From contig CAUYUJ010022059.1 of assembly GCA_963575745.1 (NCBI GenBank), positions 803,743 through 867,742 on the forward strand: a stretch of DNA of 64,000 bases. Direction: 5' to 3'. The stretch is from Prorocentrum cordatum. Lineage: Eukaryota; Sar; Dinophyceae; Prorocentrales; Prorocentraceae. A program made the position numbers and the translations under genes. A model generated the notes under the pieces. It searched no databases. It worked only from the letters and a program-made list of their open reading frames with translations, and was not told where the DNA came from. Shown in pieces: positions 55,650 to 64,000 of this stretch. Each line of letters begins with the position of its first letter. Position 1 is the stretch's first letter.

Positions 55650-57911
55650 CGCAAGCCTACAAGATAACAAGTTCGTCCAGCGGGCAGGGGGCCTCAACCC
55701 TCAGATGGAGCATCCGACCATTCTTCCAGCACCATGTGGCCCACGGATTTTTGCAAGGTAGTGCGAAGGAGCCCCCACGATTGTGTAAAAGGCCCAACGC
55801 AGCACCCCCCTGTATGCGCACATAGAAGTATCTGCACCGTTCCTTGGCCCGCAATGGCAATAGCCGCGCGGATTGTTTGCCCCATCTGCCAAACGCCTTA
55901 GCCCCGAGACATTGTAGTGATGTAATTACACCGTGGTACGTCACATGTCTCTCTCGGCATTTCCAAAATTTTCCCGCCTCTGTTGCTGGTGCCGGGTCGC
56001 GGACCCCCCGCGCGAGCAAAGGGGGGTACCGCAGCGACGTCGCAAAACAGTGGCGACACTGAGCCCGAGAACACTTGGATCTAGCCGTCGGTCGTCGCCT
56101 GCTGGGATCGGTATGTGTGCTTCTCAGAGTATGCGTTCCATGTTCTTGTTTGGTATCAGCCCTCTTGCATCTATCAGAACTTGTCGCCGCGCATTCGCCA
56201 TTTGTGTATGTCTTGTGTTGACTTCCCATCGTGGTTTGTCGTCATTACGGCGTGGCCATGCGAGTCCAGGCCGTGATATTTGACCGCTGCACCAATCCGG
56301 CGGCGAATAGCACAATACATGCATTTATTATGACATATGGTGAACCATGTTGCGGCATGCGGGCCCATACAGGGGAATAGCCGTGCCCCCCCTGCGGTCG
56401 CTGAGTTTTCCGGGCCACATCTCCCCCCCCCCCAGCGTGCGAAGTAGTTCGGCATGTGCAGAGGCTTCGATAGGTTCCGTAGCGTGGAATTGCCAAGCAT
56501 GGGGCCATTCGTTGAGAGCATGAAGATGTGGGTCAGGAGCGGGCGGCCTTTCTCCAGCTGCCACATTTTCCCGCGTAGGTCGGTTGGTCCATCCCATGTC
56601 TGCGCAAACTCGCCCAGCCAATTCGGCGGCGATTCAACAGTCGGGTCGCCTTTCTAACGACGGATTCTGCGTTGCATGTACGATTCAATGGTAGATGATG
56701 CCCCTGCCCACAGTCGGGAACCCTTGAACCAAACTTTCGCTTAAGTCTGCCCAAGTGGCCCAATATGCCGCGGGTGCGGATCGGGCGGGGTCGCGCAACT
56801 CCAACCCAACATACCTCAATGGAAACCTTGCTGAGGCCACCCACGTGTCGCAAATAATTCCGCGCACTGTTTCCGCCTATTCTTCACGGTTTTGGATGCC
56901 CCATAATGTTGTGAACGTGTTCAATACATGGCTGTCGTGCGCGATGGCAGCTGTTTTGGATTGTGTCGGCGGCGTGGTCTGTAGTCGGTGGTTTAGCATC
57001 GGCATTGCGCAGAAGTAGAGTAGGACCCATGCTGCCTGAAGCGAAGGGAGCCGAGGTAGTGTTTGTAATAGTTTCGCCTTCTCCTCTACCAGTGTGGCCC
57101 CGAAGGCCTCGACGTATGCATCTGTGCCCATCGGTGCGCCCAACGCTCGTAAACCTTGCTCTGCTGCGGGTTTGTCGTGTGCCCATGCGTTCGCCGCCCG
57201 CTGGGCCAGTCCTGGCGGACACGAGTTGGGGCGTTCGCTCCGCGCCGCAAGTTTCCCAATGATCACATCGATGTGGCAAACTTCCCGTATGATATCGCGT
57301 GCCAAATCGTATGCATCTGCCGTGTCCGTCGCATTGCAAACAATATATGATCGTCCAAGTAGGCGATGACATGGGGGCCTGGTGGGGAGGGTTCTTCAAT
57401 GCGGTGCAGGCGGGTCGCAGAGCAAGGCAGAATCAAACAAACATCAACGCGTCGCCTTGTTCTCCTCCATCTCTTTGCCGTGTTGTGTAGACTTTCCCGC
57501 CCCTATCTCTCCATTTGAATTTGGTAGAAGCCTATGAAACTCGCGTGTGCGCATGTGCTCCTCGAGCAAGCCCGTGAAACTCGCGCGTGCGCATGAGCTC
57601 CTCGAACATCCTCGTCCTGCAGATGTGGTCGAAGGCTCCGACCCCGACTAAGCTGAATTTACTTTATCAGGGTCTGCATCTGAGAGATACCGGAGCAAGT
57701 CGATGGCGGCATCGGTGCCGTTGCGATCGTGTAGCCCGAAATTCCATGGCGATACTGCGTCATGTAAGGGTGTTCGGAATTGTCGGACCAATGATTTGGC
57801 TACCAACCGTCTGAAAGCACCCCCGCTTGAGATGCCCCGTGCCCGCGAGTTGGGTTTGAGAAGGGCCGTCGGTGAGGGCACTAACAAAACATCTTTTACG
57901 ACAGCCGGCAT
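55650..57911 (-). pseudogene. Decayed RT element copy Y
   Basis: In minus order: RT fingers (SRARGISSGGAFRRLVAKSL, 57840-57780), the pre-motif-A segment (AAIDLLRYLSDADPD) to 57650, motif C VIAYLDDHI (57372-57346), a thumb-like segment near 57000, APAAYWATWADLSESL (about 56770), a Cys/His-containing stretch near 56430-56310, and the nuclease-like end with FGRWGKQSARLLP and GGAALGLLH (55900-55780). Frameshifts and stops lie between all of them. It shares the domain order of the 50-53 kb copy. Confidence 0.6.
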
Positions 57912-58089
57912 CTCTTATGACAATCGGGACTTTTGCTTTCGCACTCATGACTCAAGCTTGGCACCAAAGCGACATTTTGTGTCCCCCATCTGCCGTGCGC
58001 CTCTTCTCCCAGGCACTGCAGAACCGAACCCACTCGCGATGGTTTCAACGTCTGTATTGCTTCCGCATTGGGCACGTTACCGCAGTGTC

Positions 58090-58125
58090 AGCCCCGCGTA
58101 TATATATATATATATATATATATCA
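58090..58125. repeat. TA microsatellite
   Basis: A GTATATATATAT tract. Around it, from 57912 to 58617, no gene is recognised; the ORFs are short and unlike the RT copies. Confidence 0.85.
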
Positions 58126-58617
58126 TCTGGTCGGACAAGTATGTTCGTACTGTTGAGGAGCAGTTCCATGTTGCGATCTGGGACTTGCACCCCAGCTTTT
58201 CTGAACACATGCCCAGAGCCGCCACCAGCTCGGTGTGTCGCCCCTGCCGGCCACCTCCTGGTGCCATCAACCAATCGCCCATGATCATGCTGATCAGGCC
58301 CATCATGTATGCATGCTATTTGTAATCGCCGCCGCGCGGCGCACACTAAGTAAAAATCCGTAATCGTGAGCTCACCTGGTGTAGGTGAAACCAACCGCCA
58401 CCCTGAAGCAAACCGTCCCATTGTAGAAAACATGCGTGCTTTCCGATGGAAGCGGCATTCGCCCAAGTATTGGGTGCGCGGTCACGAAGAAATTTCCTAT
58501 GCGTCGTTTTCTCTATGTAAAATGATTCATAACATCCATTCTTGCAGGACCATTTCTGCTAGATTTGGTTGTGGTGGTTTGAGCCCCTCTCAATGTCAGC
58601 CCACGCAAAGCTTTGCT

Positions 58618-59508
58618 TCAGCTGCCGCGAAATAGCGCTGTATTTGTGTATCCGTGAGATTTGCTGTAGTTGGCAGAATGGCAAAATCGTATAGTATGCG
58701 GTTTCCCAAGGCCGGGAACTTTTTTTTGTTCGCGATGATCCTTGGTGCAACGGTGCGCGCGCATCGCGTCTCGAAAACTTGCGCCGGCCAAACGGGGGGG
58801 AATCTGGATTGATCCACCCGCGCCGCGTGCGATATACCATGCAATATTGCATCTCAGTTTTTTTCCTGAAGACACCTCATCGGGATCTCTAACCGGGTGC
58901 ACGTCGTCGAGGCAGGCTACTATCTTCGCCCTTGGCGGAAGGCGATCGCGAATGTGCGGCAATGCGGCGTGGAGGGCCATGCGAAATAGTGCTGGCATCA
59001 ATGCGTCGCCTTGTTCTCCGCCTTGGTTATATCTCGCGCCTTGCCCACGTTGTCCCGCCATTTGAATTGAGATATCCCGCCGTGCCATTGACGCGCGAAA
59101 AATATGAGATGGTGGAGGGATGGGTTCCATTGGAATTCTTCGAACATGCGTGTCCGGCAGACGTGGTCGAATGCCCCCGCGCCATCCATACTGACCGCAA
59201 TTTTCGGAGGAAAATTGTCTGTGACAAATCGTTAAAAGTGGATTGCAGCGCCCGTGCCACTTCGATTCGAAAGGCCGAAATTTTGCGGCCATATTGCGTT
59301 CCATAATTCTTTCTGGAATTGTCAAGCCACAAATTTTGGAAAACCAATTTCCGAAAGGCGTCTCCTGATGCAATGCTGTCAGTGCGGAAATCTTCACTGC
59401 ATTCTGTCTTTCATTCGGCACCTCTGCCCGTGCCAATCTTTCCGCCACGTCGCGCAGTGCTTCGAAAGCCCGGTCCAATTTGCATTGAGACGTTTCCTTG
59501 ATTGTCAT
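58618..59508 (-). pseudogene. Decayed RT element copy X
   Basis: The minus frame starts FEALRDVAERLARAEVP (also present at 45.9 kb) and goes on to GGEQGDALMPALFRMALH (motif B, about 59030) and VACLDDVHPV (motif C, about 58910). Motif A (VSMDGAGAFDHV-like) is visible in another frame at about 59190-59160. It is broken by several shifts and truncated before the thumb. Confidence 0.6.
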
Positions 59509-59509
59509 C

Positions 59510-60476
59510 GTATTGTGGCAAATATGTCGCGGTCCAGAATCATTGTACCTGGTGCATGCGCATTAAATCCCTGTGGCGCTGGTTCAGCAGCGTCGCGTGG
59601 GTGGGGATTCGGATGAAACTATTCTGCAAAGGTGGTTTGCGTTTTTGGGGCCAGCCCCGGCGATGTGAGATTTCGCGATGCATGGCTGAGTTAGCCTTTT
59701 CGGATCAACTCCAGAGCGTTGGCAATGCAATTATCTTCATTATTTTCTTTATGTTACCATTGTTTTTTTTGCACTGTCTTGTCAGCAAAGTGCAGAAGAC
59801 TGTCGGGATCGCCGCGGTCAAATAATGCGATGCGATGTCTCAATTCTCGTTTGCTTGATTTCCCTCCATGCTGGGCTTCGTGTAGGAACATACGGGGTAG
59901 AAGCATAAAACAACCCATGTCGACCATGTCGGGTGTAGTGTCCATGTTTTGTCGATGCGTAACTATGCGTAAGAATTGCGACCGAATGCATGTCGGTACG
60001 CTTTTGATTGTTCGAATTGGCGTATCGATGTAAGAATCCAAATTCACTTAGCGGATAATGGCAGACTAATGTGAATGTTGCCACCCATTTGGCACCCATT
60101 TGGCAGACTAATGTGAATGCTTGCTGGCTTAACGGGGTGTGCTGGTGCTCGAATTGGCGGGTCCGTTGCATTTTCCCGTCGATGCGGCGCGCGGATTTTT
60201 GTCCGAGGACCGCAGCGCACAACGCATTGGTTGAAGGCGAGCGGGCTGGCTCAGCATGCATGTCATAACGCTTTCAGCGCATGGGCGGAAAAAAAGGAGT
60301 GGGCTCAGCAGCGCAAAAAGAAGAGAGGAAGAGGACAAGGGGAGGGGGAAGAGGAGCGCAGCTCACAAAACCTGCGAGTCTGCCATAGGGCAGAGGAATT
60401 CACGCTGCGCTTGTGGCAAGGGCCCGATTGTAAATATCACCAAAAGTGTAATGGCAGAAGGGTGGATTTCTGCCAT
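59510..60476. other. No gene recognised; short direct repeat
   Basis: GGCAGACTAATGTGAATG occurs twice (60059-60076 and 60101-60118). Otherwise nothing stands out before the SL relict. Confidence 0.4.
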
Positions 60477-60513
60477 TCCGCAGCCATTTCGGCTCAATCC
60501 ATTTTGGCTCAAA
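60477..60513 (+). other. Tandem relict spliced leaders
   Basis: 60477-60498 matches the 22-nt dinoflagellate SL at 19 positions (TCCGCAGCCATTTCGGCTCA). Directly after, 60499-60513 (CCATTTTGGCTCAAA) matches the 3' part of a second SL at 14 of 15. A full SL followed by a truncated one is the known mark of a trans-spliced mRNA that was reinserted and trans-spliced again. Confidence 0.8.
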
Positions 60514-60612
60514 TACACTTCTGCTTACACCTGCATTTTTCCACCCTTCCCGCCCGCATTCCGTTGACATTCCAATATATCGTTCTCTCTTGTGCCGCCG
60601 CTTTGGGCAGGG

Positions 60613-61715
60613 ATGCCGGCAGAGAAGCACTCCATGAGGATGCCCGAAAAGCTGGAAAAATGCTTGTATGCACAGTCCCTTGAACGAATGGCACGTTTTC
60701 AAGCGCCACCTCCTTTCCCTCACTTGGGGCGCGCCGCAACTGCATCTGCTGAAGCTGAACGTGTGCCAGAAGAGGATGGCGATGATGACGATGACGACGA
60801 ACCAATGACAATGAAATTGATACGGAAGCTGTTCAAAAAAATCATTTGGCCCCTAGGATGCGCGTTGTCCGGGATGCGGGGTGCGAGATGAAACAATTGC
60901 TAAGAGGATGTGGGCTCGGAGTTCGAGAACGTGAACGTTCGGGTGTCTGCTTTGGAAACAGCAACATTTGATATCGAAGACATCGAAATACGCATAACGA
61001 GTTTGGAGAATATGTTCAAGATTTTCAAAACATGGGAGTGCAACGAACACCGAGGTCAACTAAGGAATTTCCAGCAATTCCGCCAAATATACTACCGCTA
61101 CGGGAACAAGGCGGTCACAACCGTCATTGACAACTTGGACGCCTTCGTTGACGACAAAGCTTTCCGACGTGCGTGGCCCTATTCTAATGCTCATATATAT
61201 ATATATATGTATATGTATATGTGTATGTATATACATATATACGAACCTATACTTATTCAAAACATGTATTTGGCGACGTTCTACTTGCTGAATTTGAAAA
61301 CATAATGGACAGGGACACTGCTGTTGCATTATTCCGGAGTAAGCGCATACCGTCTGGGTCAAACACAATTTTGGCCTCGCAAGACCGAGAACTTGCAGAC
61401 CGAGCAGTTCGCAATTTGCTTCTGGAGTAAAATATTTACTCGAAGACGACATGCAGAACGAATTCATCATCCAAGTGAACGACGCGATATCCTACCGAGT
61501 GCATATTGGCGGACAACTGGCGCTCACCGTGCACGTGGAAGAAGATGGGGTGAACCGTGTTTGGGAGGAGGAATGGAAGAATTGGGATGAATTGCGAAAC
61601 CATGCAAACATGGCGCCGCTTGTGGAAAAATGCGACTCCGCATGGGCCATGCCCGGCCAAACCTGGCGGCGCTCGAGCTGGGCGAGCGTGCGGAAGACCT
61701 ACGAAAAAATATAAC
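60613..61715 (+). pseudogene. LINE ORF1 copy with relict SL, frameshifted
   Basis: ATG at 60613 starts MPAEKHSMRMPEKLEK, close to the start of the ORF1 at 39156 (MPAEKHHMGT). Next come an acidic run and MKLIRKLFKKIIWPL, then after a shift a coiled-coil-like segment (EDIEIRITSLENMFKIF, 60980-61035). An RRM-like piece follows (LLAEFENIMDRDTAVALF, 61285-61335), then a helix with VNRVWEEEWKNWDELRN (about 61550-61600), which parallels the Trp-rich helix at 40.1 kb. The order of modules matches ORF1 throughout. A TA microsatellite (61193-61245) interrupts it. Confidence 0.6.
61193..61245. repeat. TA/TATG microsatellite
   Basis: Alternating AT with TATG words inside the decayed ORF1. Confidence 0.85.
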
Positions 61716-61799
61716 AATTATATTTCCGTTATCCCCGCATCGGCTGCCCCCTGGCGCAAGGTATCGTGGCCGCCAACTCGGAAAACTCGTAGTACTTCG

Positions 61800-62960
61800 A
61801 GTTGTGATTTATCTTTCGGTGTATGTACTACCCCTACTAAGGGGGAATGGCCTGGATTGGGATGCGAGGCTGGCGATGGGCTGGAGGGCCCAGGCCCGTC
61901 CTCCAGCAACGGATGAACGTAAGAAACATGACCGCTGCCACCAAGGCGCCCGCGATTGCGCCCGCCCCAACCACCCCCGTCCCAACGATAATGGACCCAG
62001 CTCTGGCACCAAGTAGTATTCCGGCTGGTATCCTGCGCAAACCATCGTCGCGTGGATTGCAGCCTGCTTGCAATCGGTCGGCATGGCAGCTGCTGCTGAG
62101 TAAGATCGGGAGCTGGCTGATGCAGCCCATGAGTAAGCTCCAGCGGCCGCCGTGCCTATCGTGGTCCACGGAATTTGCCCTGCACATTGTAAAACCCATG
62201 CCGCTGGCCGCATCCCGTCGCAAGAGCACGCAATCGAGATTGAGATGCGAGGGGAGACTCCATGCACAGGTTGTGCGGGTGAGTGAAAAAGAAGGAAAAT
62301 AACATACGTAGGATATGGGATGTGTGAGCCCTTGAGCCCTTGAGCCAACCTTGAGCCACTTTGGGCCAACCCCTGAGCCCTTGGGCCAACCTTGAGCCAA
62401 CTTGCTGGTTCTTTCAATGTGTGCTCCAGGTTAGTCATTCGTACTTGCATGTCTTCAGAATCGTTATCCATTTCTTCCATATTCGATTCCAAATTTGTAC
62501 TTCGGACGTCCGCATCATCGATGCTGTCTTGAACCATTTTCTTCATCTTTTTCATCTCGCACCCGCCGGTGCGGACGACGCGCGTGGTTGGGGCCACATG
62601 TGTTTGGTAAAGATCTTCTGGATTGACTTCATGGCCCCGGGCTCGCTATCATTTTCATCGTCATCGTGGAAACCGCTTACGTCCGGTAATTATGCGCGCG
62701 CTCGCGTTCTCTGCGGCTTCGCCAGAAAATTAGAATTGACGTGGTGCTGGTTCGTTTGTCTGGGATGTTTACGCAATGAACGGGAGGGAGGTGCCGAGAT
62801 GCGGGTCTTGGAGGCGGCCCCCGACACGGGTTTGAAGAAGAGCGCTCGAGAATGAAGTTGTGACTTGCCTTGCCCTGAGCCAAAATTGCTACTGGGCGCC
62901 CGGTTTCGCATCCGAGATAGGCCAGGACCATGCCCAGCTCGTCCACTGCTGGGTCGCCCG
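61800..62960 (-). pseudogene. Second LINE ORF1 relic, minus strand
   Basis: Near 62650-62590 the minus strand encodes an acidic run, then MKSIQKIFTKHMWPQ, parallel to MKLIRKLFKKIIWPL at 60.8 kb. From 62560 to 62400 it encodes a coiled coil (KKMKKMVQDSIDDADVRSTN, later DMQVRMTNLEHTLKE) closely similar to the 61.0 kb segment. The frame then enters a 10-nt tandem repeat (62331-62403). Further downstream a hydrophobic segment (GAGAIAGALVAAVMFLTFI, about 61970) is of unknown origin. Confidence 0.5.
62331..62403 (-). repeat. Short tandem array of TTGGCTCAAG-like words
   Basis: On the minus strand the decamer TTGGCTCAAG occurs exactly twice (62400-62391 and 62348-62339), with TGGCTCAAG and TTGGCCCAAG variants between. 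The decamer equals the 3' end of the SL. Confidence 0.6.
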
Positions 62961-63449
62961 TTTGGGTGCCCCGGCAAGCGTCGGCGACTGTCTCTGGTTG
63001 TCGATGCGGCCGCCGCCCAAGATGAATTCCGTTTGGCTACCGCAGCTCCCGGCTTGCAAGGAGAGGTTCCCAGGAGGGGGGGTCGAGGAGGAGCGCAGTG
63101 TTAAGAATGGAAAGGGCTCGGAACAAAGAAGGAGCGAAGCAGCCGCGCGCCAAATGCGCGCGGGCGGGGCAGGGAGACGCGACGCGCCAGACGCGCGCAA
63201 GAGCAGACGACTACGCGCCAAAGCGCGCGCCCAGACGGCCCGGGCGCGCCGAATGCGCGCCGAGAGGGCGCGAGGAAGTGGGGGGGGCGCCGACGGGCAG
63301 ATCACTGCGCGCCAATCGCGCGTGCAAGCGGCCTGGGCGCGCCAAGCGCGCCGACAGGGCGGGGGGGGGGAGGGGGGGTGCGATGACATGTGTGTTTTTT
63401 CCTCCCAGGTCGCACGAGCCGTGCAATGCGCGCCGTGAGTATTCGTCTT
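62961..63449. repeat. GCGCGC-rich imperfect repeats
   Basis: GCGCGCCAAATGCGCGC-type words recur with drift from 63145 to 63360. Long ORFs on both strands here are Arg/Ala artefacts. Confidence 0.5.
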
Positions 63450-64000
63450 CTCCGCATCCAGTTGCCCGGAAAGTTTGGCGCTGAAGACGCGCCGTCTTTC
63501 CGCGTCTCGGAACGCGTCCATTAAAGCGCCAGAACTAGGGAAACATGGGGAAACAATTGATGACACATCTGCTGCCCATTCTCTTTCTGGCCCCCCCCGC
63601 GCGCGTTTGCAAGTCGACGCGGCCGGCGCGGGGGCGCCAGGTTGAAACGTTGCCGCGCGCAGCGCGTCAGTGCTGGGGCTCCGGCCGATCTTCCCGAATA
63701 GCTCGAGTTGTGGATGCAATGCTTGCGATGTGCAGGGCAGCTGTTGGCTTCTCTCCAGAATGGTATTGCTTGGTATTCTAAAAATGAATGAATGGGGGAT
63801 GTTCAATACCTTCTGGAGGCATTTCGCCTGGAAGCTGTCCAACCGTCGTTTTCGGCTTTGTTGAACCGCGCCGAGCCGAGGGAATGCATTGCTTCACTTG
63901 TGAGCATCGCCTCGTAGATTTGTAGCTTCCTTTTGGCGCTGATTGAAATGTGCCCCCGTGCTTTCGTATATTTGCAGAAGTCACCCCCCAGGCTGCCCCA
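63450..64000 (-). pseudogene. LINE ORF2 C-terminal fragment, runs off the window
   Basis: The minus frame reads ISAKRKLQIYEAMLTSEAMH near the window edge, then after a shift at about 63840 SFQAKCLQKVLNIPHSFIFR, QLELFGKIGRS and REWAADV. This is the post-RT region of a dinoflagellate-type LINE; compare VSNDEIFRRAG and LLHRVGRSPAGSPL at 42.8 kb. It belongs to a copy extending beyond 64000. Confidence 0.55.

Overview
The window looks like nuclear DNA of a dinoflagellate. It is GC-rich with long repeat fields. Two sites resemble the 22-nt dinoflagellate spliced leader (SL) embedded in genomic DNA, one of them a tandem pair at 60477-60513. Several exon gaps can be closed in frame only with non-GT (GA or GC) donors. 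The retroelements have the domain order I associate with dinoflagellate elements. No species can be named. No rRNA, tRNA, CRISPR or bacterial operon structure was seen.

Layout. (1) 9-2240 is one long plus-strand ORF of unknown function, with paired CxxC motifs. Its 3' end is shared, inverted, with 29.56-30.15 kb. (2) 4.2-28 kb is a one-directional minus-strand block. I read it as two multi-exon genes. G1 has exons 14290-14057, 12404-11844, 9191-6240 and 4515-4231, all joinable in phase 0. G2 has exons 27863-24756, 23862-23401, 20683-19859, 18746-18188 and 17435-16678; only some of its joins are settled. Neither product is recognised. G2 carries an HMG-box-like stretch, a possible transposase-like first exon and an HU-like segment. 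(3) Most large introns of both genes, and the spacer between them, hold copies of one modular repeat of about 0.9-1.0 kb, called here the CCACCAGCC element. It has short inverted termini, a TGCAA-rich zone, three units of about 200 bp each bearing a hairpin, and a conserved tail. One copy fills an intron almost exactly, and another is nested inside an older copy. This looks like an intron-forming (introner-like) or MITE-like family and is the best candidate for something undescribed. (4) 28-34.3 kb holds partial repeats, a broken plus-strand coding region (30.3-32.6 kb) and a variant copy of the element. (5) 34.6-64 kb is a retroelement graveyard: a LINE (39.2-43.1 kb, plus) with coiled-coil ORF1 and endonuclease-RT ORF2, a more decayed LINE (34.6-36.5 kb), ORF1 relatives at 60.6-62.9 kb, a LINE tail at 63.45-64 kb, and several minus-strand copies of a second RT element with a C-terminal nuclease-like domain. 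The best of these has a 780-residue RT ORF at 50.8-53.1 kb and a 2A-like NPGP motif upstream. Minisatellites and very long homopolymers separate these pieces.

How it fits together: minus-strand host genes in the left half have been enlarged by the CCACCAGCC family. Retroelements fill the right half. SL relicts suggest that both a LINE transcript and the first exon of G2 passed through trans-spliced mRNA before integration. All functional calls come from reading the sequence by eye; no database search was run.
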